A DNA stretch of 64,000 nt from Lachnospiraceae bacterium (GTDB taxonomy: Bacteria; Bacillota; Clostridia; Lachnospirales; Lachnospiraceae): assembly GCA_014239155.1 (NCBI GenBank), contig JAAZZQ010000060.1, forward strand, positions 186,001-250,000, read 5' to 3'. Below are positions 39,537 through 49,400 of this stretch, piece by piece (position 1 is the first letter of the stretch; every line of letters starts with the position of its first letter). The translations under genes were made by a program, and so were the position numbers. The notes beneath the pieces were generated by a model. The model did no database searches and was not told where the DNA came from. It saw nothing but the letters and a program-made list of their open reading frames with translations.

Positions 39537-40739
39537 ATGTGGGATTTAGAAGAACGGATTGTAAAAGAAAAACAGCGATATTTAGATTTTGTCGAATTGA
39601 ATAAGGGAAAACATATATATATCTATGGAGCAGGGAAACAAGCAATTCCAATCGCTGATTTTTTCAAAGAAAATAATATTATAATAGATGGATTTTGTGT
39701 TACAGATCGATCAAGTAATAGAGGAAAGATTAATAAACTGCCTGTGTATCAAGTTGATGAGCTCCCATATCAGGATGCAGCATTTGTACTTGGAGTGCGC
39801 GTGCAATTAAACAATGAAATAGAAGCAATATTAAAGAACAATGGATATACAAATTATTTACTTGCATCAGATTTAGTACGATATTTAGGACCATATGGGT
39901 ATAGTTTTTATATTAGTCCAATGATTGAAATTACAACGAAGCTTGGGTGTGCGATAGATTGTAAATACTGCCCACAGGAATTATTTATTAGAGAATATTT
40001 AAAAGAAAAAAAATCGGATATGGTGTTATCTTTTGAAAATTATAAAATATGTATTGATAAATTGCCTGAGAATACATTTGTTGAGTTTGCTGGTTTTACG
40101 GAACCATTTTTTAACGCACAATGCATGAAGATGATTCAATATGCAAAAGAAAAAGGACATCGAGTTAATTTATTTACAACGCTCAGGGGACTACGATTAG
40201 ATCAAGTGGATGAACTGTTGAAAATAGATTTTGAAGAATTTGTATTGCATGTTCCAGATCAAGAAGGTTATGCCATTATTCCTGTGGATCAACAGTATAA
40301 AGAAATTGTCAAAAAACTAAGCAGGGCGAAAAAGAAAAATGGAAATAATTTTATTGACTATGCATGTGCTCAGGGAACAGTATTGAATGAAGTAGGAGAA
40401 ATTCTGAAAAACAATATTAGGGTCTATGTAGTACTCAATAACCGGGCGGGTAATTTACAAGATAAGTGTCTGTATGGAAGAAAAGATATACAAGGTAGAT
40501 TAAGATGTGAGCTTTCAAGAGATATTAATCATAATGTGTTATTGCCGGATGGGCGTGTAATTTTGTGCTCAAATGATTGGGGAATGAAGCATGTTATGGG
40601 TAATCTGATATATGAAAGTTATGAGCAGATTTTAAACGGAGAGGAAGCGCAAAAAATAAGGAAATCAATGAGTAATGAGTGTCAGGATTTTGTTTTGTGC
40701 AGAAACTGTTTTCAGGCAATAGAAGAAGGAGATCCCTAA
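39537..40739 (+). CDS. Radical SAM/SPASM-like protein with N-terminal Rossmann-like module
   Basis: 'GKHIYIYGAGKQAIPIADF' N-terminal; 'CAIDCKYCPQE' (CxxxCxxC); C-terminal cysteines 'LPDGRVILCSNDWG...CQDFVLCRNC'. Confidence 0.85.
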   Translation: MWDLEERIVKEKQRYLDFVELNKGKHIYIYGAGKQAIPIADFFKENNIIIDGFCVTDRSSNRGKINKLPVYQVDELPYQDAAFVLGVRVQLNNEIEAILKNNGYTNYLLASDLVRYLGPYGYSFYISPMIEITTKLGCAIDCKYCPQELFIREYLKEKKSDMVLSFENYKICIDKLPENTFVEFAGFTEPFFNAQCMKMIQYAKEKGHRVNLFTTLRGLRLDQVDELLKIDFEEFVLHVPDQEGYAIIPVDQQYKEIVKKLSRAKKKNGNNFIDYACAQGTVLNEVGEILKNNIRVYVVLNNRAGNLQDKCLYGRKDIQGRLRCELSRDINHNVLLPDGRVILCSNDWGMKHVMGNLIYESYEQILNGEEAQKIRKSMSNECQDFVLCRNCFQAIEEGDP

Positions 40740-42512
40740 ATGTACATAGAAAGAATTGATAGCCTAATGGATTTAAAGAAATTAAATTTAGATCAATGTA
40801 TGGTTCTGGCAGATGAAATACGAGAAGCGCTATTGAATACGATTAGTGTGACAGGAGGACATTTATCTTCAAATTTGGGGATTATTGAAGCGACAATTGC
40901 ATTGCATTATGTATTTAATTCTCCTGAGGATAAGATTATATTTGATACGTCACATCAATGTTATACACATAAGATACTGACTGGAAGAAAAAATGCGTAC
41001 TTAGAACCACAACAATATAAAAGATATTCGGGATATACAAATCCGGATGAAAGTGTGCACGATCATTTTAAGTTAGGGCATACTTCAACATCGATCAGTT
41101 TGGCATGTGGTTTGGCAAGGGCAAGGGATTTAAGAGGGGATAAGTCGAATGTGATAGCAGTTATAGGGGATGGTTCACTGAGTGGGGGAGAAGCGCTTGA
41201 AGGGTTAAACTACGGAGGGGCAGAAATAAAAGGTAATCTTATTATTTTGATCAATGATAATCAAATGTCTATTGCGGAAAATTATGGAGGAATATATAAA
41301 AATATAAAAACATTACGTGAAACAAAGGGGAAAACAGATAATAATTTGTTTAAACTGTTAGGATACGATTATAGATATGTGGAAAATGGAAATGATATTC
41401 GGGAATTAGTGCCTGTATTGCAGGAAATTAAAAATATTAATCATCCAATTATTATTCATGTATGTACCATGAAGGGAAAGGGATATGATATAGCTGAAAA
41501 TAATAAGGAAGAGACCCATTTTGTAAAACCATTTGATTTAAAGATTGGGGATATACAGAAACCAGTTATAGGCGAGAGATATGATGTGATTATTAGAGAA
41601 TTCCTAATTAAAAAAATAAGAGCAGATAGAAATATTGTAATTATGACAGCAGCTATGCCAGTTGTTTTAGCGCTATCAAAAGATGTAAGGGAATCTATAG
41701 GGGAACAATACATAGATGTAGGCATTGCAGAAGAACACGCAATATCAATGGCTGGAGGAATAGCAAAAAGTGGTGGAAAACCAATATTTTTTACTAGGGC
41801 AACATTTTATCAAAGAACATACGATCAAATATCACAGGATATTTGCATCAATAATCTCCCAATAACAATGATATTGATAAATGCATCTATATATGCTGCT
41901 ACAGATATGACGCATATAGGGATTTTCGATATTGCAATGATGGCTAATATTCCAAATCTCGTAATGTTGGTACCAACTAATAAACAAGAATATTTAGCAA
42001 TGCTTAATTGGAGTATTGAACAGAATAAACATCCCGTGGCAATCAGAGCACCAAGAAATGGAGTGTATTATGCAAACTATGAAGTTGATACAGACTATGA
42101 TGAGCTAAACAAATTTAAATTGGTTATTCAGGGAGAAGATATTGCGGTTATAGCATTAGGAGATTTTTATCAATTAGGGGAAGAGGTCATCAAATTAATG
42201 AAAGATAAGATTCATATTAATGCAAGTTTGATTAATCCAAGATATGCGACCGGAATTGATGAGACATTATTGAAACGAATTTCTGAAGACCACGATATCG
42301 TGATTACTTTGGAGGATGGTATATTGGACGGTGGATTTGGACAGAAGATTTCTGCATTTTACGGAAATTCAGATATAAGAGTATTAAATTATGGATTCAA
42401 AAAGGAATTTACGGACTGCTATCTGGTGGATGAAATTTTAAGGAAAAATAGACTACAACCAGAAATGATAGTAGAGGATATTATTTCCTTAAAAGAGAAG
42501 ATAAGTGTATAA
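40740..42512 (+). CDS. 1-deoxy-D-xylulose-5-phosphate synthase-like TPP enzyme
   Basis: 'FDTSHQCYTHKILTGRK', 'GHTSTSISLACGLARARDL', 'AVIGDGSLSGGEALEGLN', 'INDNQMSIAENYGG', 'DVGIAEEHAISMAGGIA'. Confidence 0.88.
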   Translation: MYIERIDSLMDLKKLNLDQCMVLADEIREALLNTISVTGGHLSSNLGIIEATIALHYVFNSPEDKIIFDTSHQCYTHKILTGRKNAYLEPQQYKRYSGYTNPDESVHDHFKLGHTSTSISLACGLARARDLRGDKSNVIAVIGDGSLSGGEALEGLNYGGAEIKGNLIILINDNQMSIAENYGGIYKNIKTLRETKGKTDNNLFKLLGYDYRYVENGNDIRELVPVLQEIKNINHPIIIHVCTMKGKGYDIAENNKEETHFVKPFDLKIGDIQKPVIGERYDVIIREFLIKKIRADRNIVIMTAAMPVVLALSKDVRESIGEQYIDVGIAEEHAISMAGGIAKSGGKPIFFTRATFYQRTYDQISQDICINNLPITMILINASIYAATDMTHIGIFDIAMMANIPNLVMLVPTNKQEYLAMLNWSIEQNKHPVAIRAPRNGVYYANYEVDTDYDELNKFKLVIQGEDIAVIALGDFYQLGEEVIKLMKDKIHINASLINPRYATGIDETLLKRISEDHDIVITLEDGILDGGFGQKISAFYGNSDIRVLNYGFKKEFTDCYLVDEILRKNRLQPEMIVEDIISLKEKISV

Positions 42513-43680
42513 CAAGAAGAAAGGCATAATAATGGTAGTATCAATAATTGTACCTATTTATAATATAGAAGCATATGTGGGAAGGTGTATTGAGAGTATT
42601 ATCAACCAACAATATCGAAATATCGAAATTATATTAGTAGATGATGGATCGGTGGATCATTCAGGAGATATATGCGATATGTATGCCCAAAAGGATTCCA
42701 GAATTAAAGTAATACATAAAACAAATGGAGGACGTGTATCTGCTAGAAAAAGTGGAGCTGTTGTAGCAACAGGGGACTATATTATAAATGTAGATGGTGA
42801 CGATTGGATAGAAAAAGCATATATCTCAAATTTTGTATCTGCAATAAAGAAAAGAGATTGTGATGTTGTATGGGGGATATCATATATTAAAGAACAAAAT
42901 CAACACAATGAACTTCAAATACCGATCTTTCTAAAAAATGTAACTGTAGAGACAGAAGAAATGCAAGAAAAATGTTTGCAATTAATTAAAGGGAATAGGG
43001 GATTTCAAAATGAAATAGACTATTCTATTTGGCTTCAATGTACTCGAAGAGAAGTATATATTTCTGTTCAAAAGGAAGTAGATTGTAGAATATCCCGTGG
43101 GGAAGATTTGATATTATCATTGTTCCTTATCAATAAAACTAACAATATCTTTTTTATAAGGAATGATGGATATCATTATGTTCAGAGAGCTACATCATTG
43201 ACACATAACAAAGCTTCTTATAGTTGGAATGAGTATATGATATTAAAGAATGCTTTGTCTAAGTATATGATAAAATATATATCTTTATATAATATTGCAC
43301 AAGGATATTTAGTAAGTACGTATATGGCATATTTTTTTGGAAGTTTACAAGATGAATCAAAAGAATATTTGTATCCTTTCCTAAAGGTAAAAAAGAATAG
43401 CCGTGTGGCTATCTATGGGGCGGGTAATATAGGAGAAAATATAGTTTCGTATTTGAATAACTCTAACGATTATCAAATGTGTATATGGATAGATAGAAAT
43501 AAGTCCGACAAAAAAATAGGAAAATGGCAGGTAAAACCGATAGAGCAAATAGTAGATGTAGAATTTGATTTTATCATTTTGGCGACAAACAGAACCATAT
43601 ATATTGGTGAAATGTGGAACATGGTTAAGAAATTAGGTGTACAAGATGAAAAAATTGTATCTGCATTTGATAATTTTTAA
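42505..43680 (+). CDS. GT2 glycosyltransferase with C-terminal Rossmann-like module
   Basis: 'VSIIVPIYNIEAYVGRCIESIINQQYRNIEIILVDDGSVDHSG'; C-terminal 'VAIYGAGNIGENIVSYLNN'. Confidence 0.9.
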   Translation: MYNKKKGIIMVVSIIVPIYNIEAYVGRCIESIINQQYRNIEIILVDDGSVDHSGDICDMYAQKDSRIKVIHKTNGGRVSARKSGAVVATGDYIINVDGDDWIEKAYISNFVSAIKKRDCDVVWGISYIKEQNQHNELQIPIFLKNVTVETEEMQEKCLQLIKGNRGFQNEIDYSIWLQCTRREVYISVQKEVDCRISRGEDLILSLFLINKTNNIFFIRNDGYHYVQRATSLTHNKASYSWNEYMILKNALSKYMIKYISLYNIAQGYLVSTYMAYFFGSLQDESKEYLYPFLKVKKNSRVAIYGAGNIGENIVSYLNNSNDYQMCIWIDRNKSDKKIGKWQVKPIEQIVDVEFDFIILATNRTIYIGEMWNMVKKLGVQDEKIVSAFDNF

Positions 43681-43776
43681 TATAACTTATTGGAGTTAGT
43701 ACTTGAATTTTTGTTTAGATAGAATATTAGAGAGAAAATACAAGGGTAACTAATAAGGTGAAAGGTTATAACAATC

Positions 43777-44946
43777 ATGATTGAATTCAGTATTATAATG
43801 CCGGTATACAATAATGAAAAATATTTTCCATTGGCGGTAAAAAGCATTGAAAACCAAAATTATGATAATTACGAGCTTATTGTAGTAGAAGATGGTTCTA
43901 CTGATAGAACGCCTCAAATAGCAGATTTTTTGGCAACAAAGAATATGCACATGAAAGTAATACATCAAAAAAATCAATGGATATACAATAGCTTTAATAA
44001 TGGAATTGCCTTAGCATCAGGAAAATATATTTATATTTTAAATTCAGATGATGCCTTGATGCCAGGGACACTTGCATTATTTGAAAGAAAGATTAGAGAG
44101 TACAATCCAGATATTATATGGACAAAAGTATTAATACATGAGTGCGATGCAGAGCAGAATATTATAACTTATGATAAATTGCATTTGAATCAATATGTAA
44201 TAGAGGAACACTTTTATGGGAATAAAAGTGAGGTGGAAAAAGCTTGGCCGTATTTTGTATCGAGTAAATTAGCTTGGAACCAGGCAAATTTGTATCGTCG
44301 GGAGATTATGCAGAGTCAATTATTTCGGAATGATGTATACGGAGCAGATACTTTATATAATATTAGTATAGCTGATAAGATTCGTTCAGCATTGGTTTTG
44401 CAAGAACCAGTATATTTTCATTATATATATGGCAATGAGACAATGAATGCATCAATTGGAAAATATTATTCTTATACGCAGGCAATGCATAATGAAATAT
44501 ATAATAACTATTTACATTTGTTTCAAAATTGGGGATTAGAACAAGAAAACTATATGGAGATGCTTTACAAGATCAGAATGTCAGCATTGACGGGTGAATT
44601 AAGAGCTTTACAAGCAGCAAATTGCCCATTGTCTATAGAAGATAAATTACAATATGCATTTTGCGGATGCATAGATGAAACAGTTAAAAAGTGTGTGTTG
44701 AAAAGTAACCGTGATGAAGAGCTGGAGAGTCGTATTCTTTCTGGAGTAAGAGAATTGCTTTTAAAAGAAGATATAAATATAGATAATAAAATGTATTTTG
44801 CATATGAATTACTGAATTCTCTTTTATGTTATGAGAAAGATGACCAAGATTATAGAACGATTGAAAATGCAGTTAATCATCCGCTTAATCCATATCATAT
44901 AGGAGGAGTTTTTTATAGAAAGTTAATAACAAATAAAGCACATTAA
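43777..44946 (+). CDS. GT2 glycosyltransferase
   Basis: 'FSIIMPVYNNEKYFPLAVKSIENQNYDNYELIVVEDGSTD'. Confidence 0.9.
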   Translation: MIEFSIIMPVYNNEKYFPLAVKSIENQNYDNYELIVVEDGSTDRTPQIADFLATKNMHMKVIHQKNQWIYNSFNNGIALASGKYIYILNSDDALMPGTLALFERKIREYNPDIIWTKVLIHECDAEQNIITYDKLHLNQYVIEEHFYGNKSEVEKAWPYFVSSKLAWNQANLYRREIMQSQLFRNDVYGADTLYNISIADKIRSALVLQEPVYFHYIYGNETMNASIGKYYSYTQAMHNEIYNNYLHLFQNWGLEQENYMEMLYKIRMSALTGELRALQAANCPLSIEDKLQYAFCGCIDETVKKCVLKSNRDEELESRILSGVRELLLKEDINIDNKMYFAYELLNSLLCYEKDDQDYRTIENAVNHPLNPYHIGGVFYRKLITNKAH

Positions 44947-44964
44947 GGGAAGGAATGTCAAGAG

Positions 44965-46134
44965 ATGTTTAATGGAAATATCTTATGTGCAAAAGAAACT
45001 GAGAAGATGGAGGAGGCAGATAAATTGAAAATTTTAGTTACTGGTTCAAATGGTTTTATTGCAAAAAATCTAATTGTAGAATTGCGGAATAAAGGGTATG
45101 AAAATTTGTTGCTTTGTAATCGGGATACGACACCAGAGAAGCTGGAACAATATATAGAAGAATGTGATGTTTTAATACATTTAGCGGGAGTAAATCGACC
45201 TTCCAGTGAAGAGGAATACTATATAGAAAATGTCGGTTTTACGAAAAAAATCGTAAGATTACTTAAGAATAATCACAAAAGGATATGTATACTTTTTTCA
45301 TCAACTATTCATACAGGACGACACAAATGCTATGAGGAAAGTAAACGACAAGGAGAAAAGATATTGCAAGACTATGCAAAGGAATCAGGTTCCTCGCTTT
45401 TTATATTTCGTTTACCAAATGTTTTTGGAAAATGGTGCAGACCAAATTATAATAGTGTTGTAGCCACTTTCTGCTATAATATTTCACATGGACTAGATAT
45501 TAAAGTTAACGATCCGGATGTGCAAATGAATTTAGTTTATATAGATGATGTTGTAAATGAATTTCTCTCTGTTATAGTTTTGGAAGTTGAAGAAATAGTT
45601 AAATATGTAGAGATTTCACACGCTTATCAAATAACAGTTGGAGAAGTGGCACAGGCAATTATATCTTTTGGTCAAAAACATAAAAGACTTGAAGTCCCAC
45701 AGGTTGGCAATTCTTTGATAAAAAAGTTATATAGTACATATTTGAGTTATGTGGAACCTGAGAATTATCGCTATGAACTTAAAATGAATATAGACGCACG
45801 TGGTTCATTTACAGAGTTTCTACATTCACAGGATTTTGGACAGGTGTCCGTAAATATTGCAAAACCCGGGATTATAAAGGGAAACCATTGGCATCATACA
45901 AAAGTTGAAAAGTTTCTAGTAGTGAAAGGTATAGCTTCCATTAAATTTCGTCATATGATAACAGGAAAAATGGTTGAATATATTGTGTCAGATAGAAAAT
46001 TAGAAGTAGTGGATATTCCTGTAGGATATACACACAATATTACGAATATTGGAATAGAAGATTTGGTTACAATTATGTGGGCAAATGAAACATTTGATAG
46101 GGATAGACCAGATACATATTATGAGGAAGTATAG
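44965..46134 (+). CDS. capF: CapF-like epimerase/reductase with C-terminal cupin
   Basis: 'KILVTGSNGFIAKNLIVEL' plus C-terminal 'FTEFLHSQDFGQVSVNIAKPGIIKGNHWHHTKVEKFLVVKG'; next to WecB-like gene as in capEFG. Confidence 0.85.
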   Translation: MFNGNILCAKETEKMEEADKLKILVTGSNGFIAKNLIVELRNKGYENLLLCNRDTTPEKLEQYIEECDVLIHLAGVNRPSSEEEYYIENVGFTKKIVRLLKNNHKRICILFSSTIHTGRHKCYEESKRQGEKILQDYAKESGSSLFIFRLPNVFGKWCRPNYNSVVATFCYNISHGLDIKVNDPDVQMNLVYIDDVVNEFLSVIVLEVEEIVKYVEISHAYQITVGEVAQAIISFGQKHKRLEVPQVGNSLIKKLYSTYLSYVEPENYRYELKMNIDARGSFTEFLHSQDFGQVSVNIAKPGIIKGNHWHHTKVEKFLVVKGIASIKFRHMITGKMVEYIVSDRKLEVVDIPVGYTHNITNIGIEDLVTIMWANETFDRDRPDTYYEEV

Positions 46135-46137
46135 TGT

Positions 46138-47277
46138 ATGAAACAGTTGAAGTTAATGACTATTATAGGAACAAGACCAGAAATTATTAGGCTTTCGGAA
46201 GTGATTAAAAAATGTGATTTGTATTTTGATCATATTTTAGTTCATACAGGTCAAAATTATGATTATTCTTTAAACCAAATTTTTTTTGAAGAATTGGGAT
46301 TGAGAAAGCCAGATTTTTATTTAGATGTTGTGGGTAAAAATTTAGGGGAAACAATAGGAAATATTATCAGTAAAAGTTATGATCTGATGTTGGAGCAAAA
46401 GCCAGATGCACTTTTGATATTGGGAGATACAAATTCGGCGCTTTCAGCAATTTCAGCAAAACGATTAAAAATTCCTATTTTTCATATGGAAGCAGGAAAT
46501 CGGTGTTTTGATGAAAATTTGCCGGAGGAAATCAATCGGCGTATTGTAGATCATATTTCTGATATTAATATGTGCTATTCAGAACATGCTAGGAGATATT
46601 TGAATGTTGAAGGGATGGCAAAAGAAAGAACCTATGTGACAGGTTCTCCAATGGCAGAGGTTTTAAGTATGCATTTGAATAAAATTTTGGCAAGTGATGT
46701 TTTGGACAAATTAGGGTTAAAAGCTAAGGAATATATTTTGTTATCTGCGCATAGGGAAGAAAACATTGATAATGAAGATAATTTTTATAAACTAATGGAT
46801 GCGGTTAACTGTATTACAGATACATACCAGATACCAGTAATATATAGTATGCATCCGCGAAGTAAGCATTTTATAGAACAACGAGGATTTCAGTTTGGTT
46901 CTTTGGTACGAGAGATGCAACCATTTGGTTTTATTGATTACAATTGCCTACAAATAAATGCGAAGTGTGTAGTGTCAGATAGCGGAACACTACCAGAAGA
47001 GAGTGCATTTTTTAGTGTAAAGGGATATCCATTTGCGGCTGTCTGCATTCGTACATCTACGGAAAGACCAGAAGCAATGGACAAAGGGAATTTTATTCTT
47101 GCGGGAATTGGTAGGAAAAGTGTATTGCAGGGAATTAATGTTGCAATACAAATGAGTGAAGCAAATATTATGGCATCCGAAGTTCCTGATTACAGAGAAG
47201 AAAATGTCAGTATGAAGGTAATAAAGATTATACAAAGTTATGTATCTATTATAAATCGTATGGTTTGGAGGAAATAA
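46138..47277 (+). CDS. wecB: UDP-N-acetylglucosamine 2-epimerase (non-hydrolysing; CapG/WecB-like)
   Basis: 'LMTIIGTRPEIIRLSEVIKKCD', 'VHTGQNYD', 'FHMEAGNRCFDENLPEEINRRIVDHISDIN'. Confidence 0.92.
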   Translation: MKQLKLMTIIGTRPEIIRLSEVIKKCDLYFDHILVHTGQNYDYSLNQIFFEELGLRKPDFYLDVVGKNLGETIGNIISKSYDLMLEQKPDALLILGDTNSALSAISAKRLKIPIFHMEAGNRCFDENLPEEINRRIVDHISDINMCYSEHARRYLNVEGMAKERTYVTGSPMAEVLSMHLNKILASDVLDKLGLKAKEYILLSAHREENIDNEDNFYKLMDAVNCITDTYQIPVIYSMHPRSKHFIEQRGFQFGSLVREMQPFGFIDYNCLQINAKCVVSDSGTLPEESAFFSVKGYPFAAVCIRTSTERPEAMDKGNFILAGIGRKSVLQGINVAIQMSEANIMASEVPDYREENVSMKVIKIIQSYVSIINRMVWRK

Positions 47278-47300
47278 AGTATGGTTTATTATGATAATGA

Positions 47301-48575
47301 ATGTGGGAGGAAATGATGAGAGTATTATGGTTGTGCAATTTAGTCCTTCCAGATTTCAGTCAGGAATTTGGAATAAAAAGAAATAATTTTGGTGGTTGGA
47401 TGACAGCCATGATGTATGAATTGGAAAAAAGAGAGGAAATAAACATCAGTTTATGCTTTCCTATTTACGATAAAAGTCGATTGAAAGATGGAAGCTGTAA
47501 TAACCATGATTATTATACATATTTAGATAATATAAATGCAGAAACTTATGGTCCAGAATTGATTGAAGCATTTGAACAGATATTAAGAAAGGCAGATCCA
47601 GATATTGTCCATATTTGGGGAACAGAGTATCCGCATACAACGGCGATGTTACAGGCATGTAAAAACAAAGGATTTTTGAATAAGGTTGTTGTAGATATTC
47701 AAGGACTTGTATCTGTTTGTTCTAAGCATTATTTGACTGGAATACCAAAGAAGTATAGAGCCTTAAAAAGTGGAGATATCACAAGTATGGAAGAGGACAA
47801 GATTTTATTCGAGAAACGTGGAAAGTACGAAATAGAAAGTATAAAGATGGCTTATCATGTATTGGGTCGGACAGATTGGGATAGGGCGTGTATTGAGACA
47901 ATAAATCCCAATATTCAATACTATATCTGTGATAGGATTTTAAGAACTATTTTTTATGAGTATGCTGCTAAATGGAAATATAAGGAATGTAAGAAGCATA
48001 GTGTCTTTGTAAGTCAAGCTTCTTATCCAATTAAAGGATTTCACTATTTATTACAGGCATTACCTGTTATTATCGAAAAGTATTCAGATACGCATGTATA
48101 CGTAGCAGGAAAAGATATTTTTAATGTAGAAGAAAAGGAACCTTATGCGGTTTATCTTGAAGCGCTTATGGAACAATTGAATTTAAGAGAACATATATCT
48201 TTTATTGGCAAGTTGGATGAGAGGCAAATGATACAACAATACCTTAATGCAAATGTGTTTGTTTCAGCCTCTACAATTGAAAATTCTCCTAATTCGTTGA
48301 GTGAGGCGATGATACTTGGGGTGCCTTGTGTGGCTTCTTATGTTGGAGGGGTTTATAGTAAGATGACTTTTAATGTGGAGGGTTTTTTATATCCGCATAA
48401 TGAACCGATACTGTTGGCATATTATATTTGTAAAGTGTTTGAGAATAAAGATAATTTATGCGAAAAGTTTTCTAATAATTCGGTACATAAGATGCTAAAA
48501 ATTGCTAGTCCTAAGCATAATACCAATAGAATAGTACAGATATATAGAGAGATAGAGAGTAAAAATACTAAATAA
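47301..48575 (+). CDS. GT4-like glycosyltransferase
   Basis: 'VFVSQASYPIKGFHYLLQALP', 'ANVFVSASTIENSPNSLSEAMILGVPCVASYVGG'. Confidence 0.9.
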   Translation: MWEEMMRVLWLCNLVLPDFSQEFGIKRNNFGGWMTAMMYELEKREEINISLCFPIYDKSRLKDGSCNNHDYYTYLDNINAETYGPELIEAFEQILRKADPDIVHIWGTEYPHTTAMLQACKNKGFLNKVVVDIQGLVSVCSKHYLTGIPKKYRALKSGDITSMEEDKILFEKRGKYEIESIKMAYHVLGRTDWDRACIETINPNIQYYICDRILRTIFYEYAAKWKYKECKKHSVFVSQASYPIKGFHYLLQALPVIIEKYSDTHVYVAGKDIFNVEEKEPYAVYLEALMEQLNLREHISFIGKLDERQMIQQYLNANVFVSASTIENSPNSLSEAMILGVPCVASYVGGVYSKMTFNVEGFLYPHNEPILLAYYICKVFENKDNLCEKFSNNSVHKMLKIASPKHNTNRIVQIYREIESKNTK

Positions 48576-48608
48576 GAATTTATAATATTAGTTTATTGAT
48601 GGTTATTA

Positions 48609-49382
48609 ATGGGGGCATTTATGGAAACATTTCAAGATTATGCATATTATTATAATTCTTTTTACAAAGATAAAGACTATGGAGCGGAGGCGGGGATAAT
48701 TGGTAGAATATTAGAAGGGTGTAACCCTCAAATAAGAGATATTATAAATTTGGGTTGTGGTACAGGGAAGCATGATATTGAAATGCATAAGCTGGGGTAT
48801 TATTGCAAAGGAATTGATATAAGCCCTTTGATGATTCAAATTGCAAAAAACAATGCTTCTACAAATGAATACAATATTGAATTTGAGATAGCAGATGTGA
48901 GAAATTATAAGACAGAGAAAAAGTATGATGCAGCTATCTCGCTATTTCATGTGATGAGCTATCAAAATACGAATAAAGATATTTTTGATGCTTTTTGTTC
49001 AACACGAAAACTGTTGAAAGATAAAAATGGATATTTTATTTTTGATGTCTGGTATGGACCGGGGGTGCTCAGTGAAAAACCATGTGTCAGGGTGAAAGAA
49101 GTTGAAGATGATGAAAATAGACTAATCCGAATAGCACAGCCAATTATGCATGATAAGAAAAATATAGTGGATGTTAATTATGAAGTATTAATAATTAATA
49201 AAGAAACCAACATTGTGCAAACAATAAAAGAAACACATAGTATGCGCTATTTTTTTAGACCTGAACTAGAAAAACTGCTGTCAGAAACGGGTTTTCAATT
49301 ATTGGATAATATGGATTGCCAAACTTTACGCGAGACAGATTATAATTCGTGGACAAGTTACTTTATTGCGAAGGCAGTTTAG
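48609..49382 (+). CDS. Class I SAM-dependent methyltransferase
   Basis: 'IINLGCGTGKHDIEMHKLGYYCKGIDISPLMIQIAK'. Confidence 0.9.
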   Translation: MGAFMETFQDYAYYYNSFYKDKDYGAEAGIIGRILEGCNPQIRDIINLGCGTGKHDIEMHKLGYYCKGIDISPLMIQIAKNNASTNEYNIEFEIADVRNYKTEKKYDAAISLFHVMSYQNTNKDIFDAFCSTRKLLKDKNGYFIFDVWYGPGVLSEKPCVRVKEVEDDENRLIRIAQPIMHDKKNIVDVNYEVLIINKETNIVQTIKETHSMRYFFRPELEKLLSETGFQLLDNMDCQTLRETDYNSWTSYFIAKAV

Positions 49383-49400
49383 AAGGAGAGTAATAGATAG

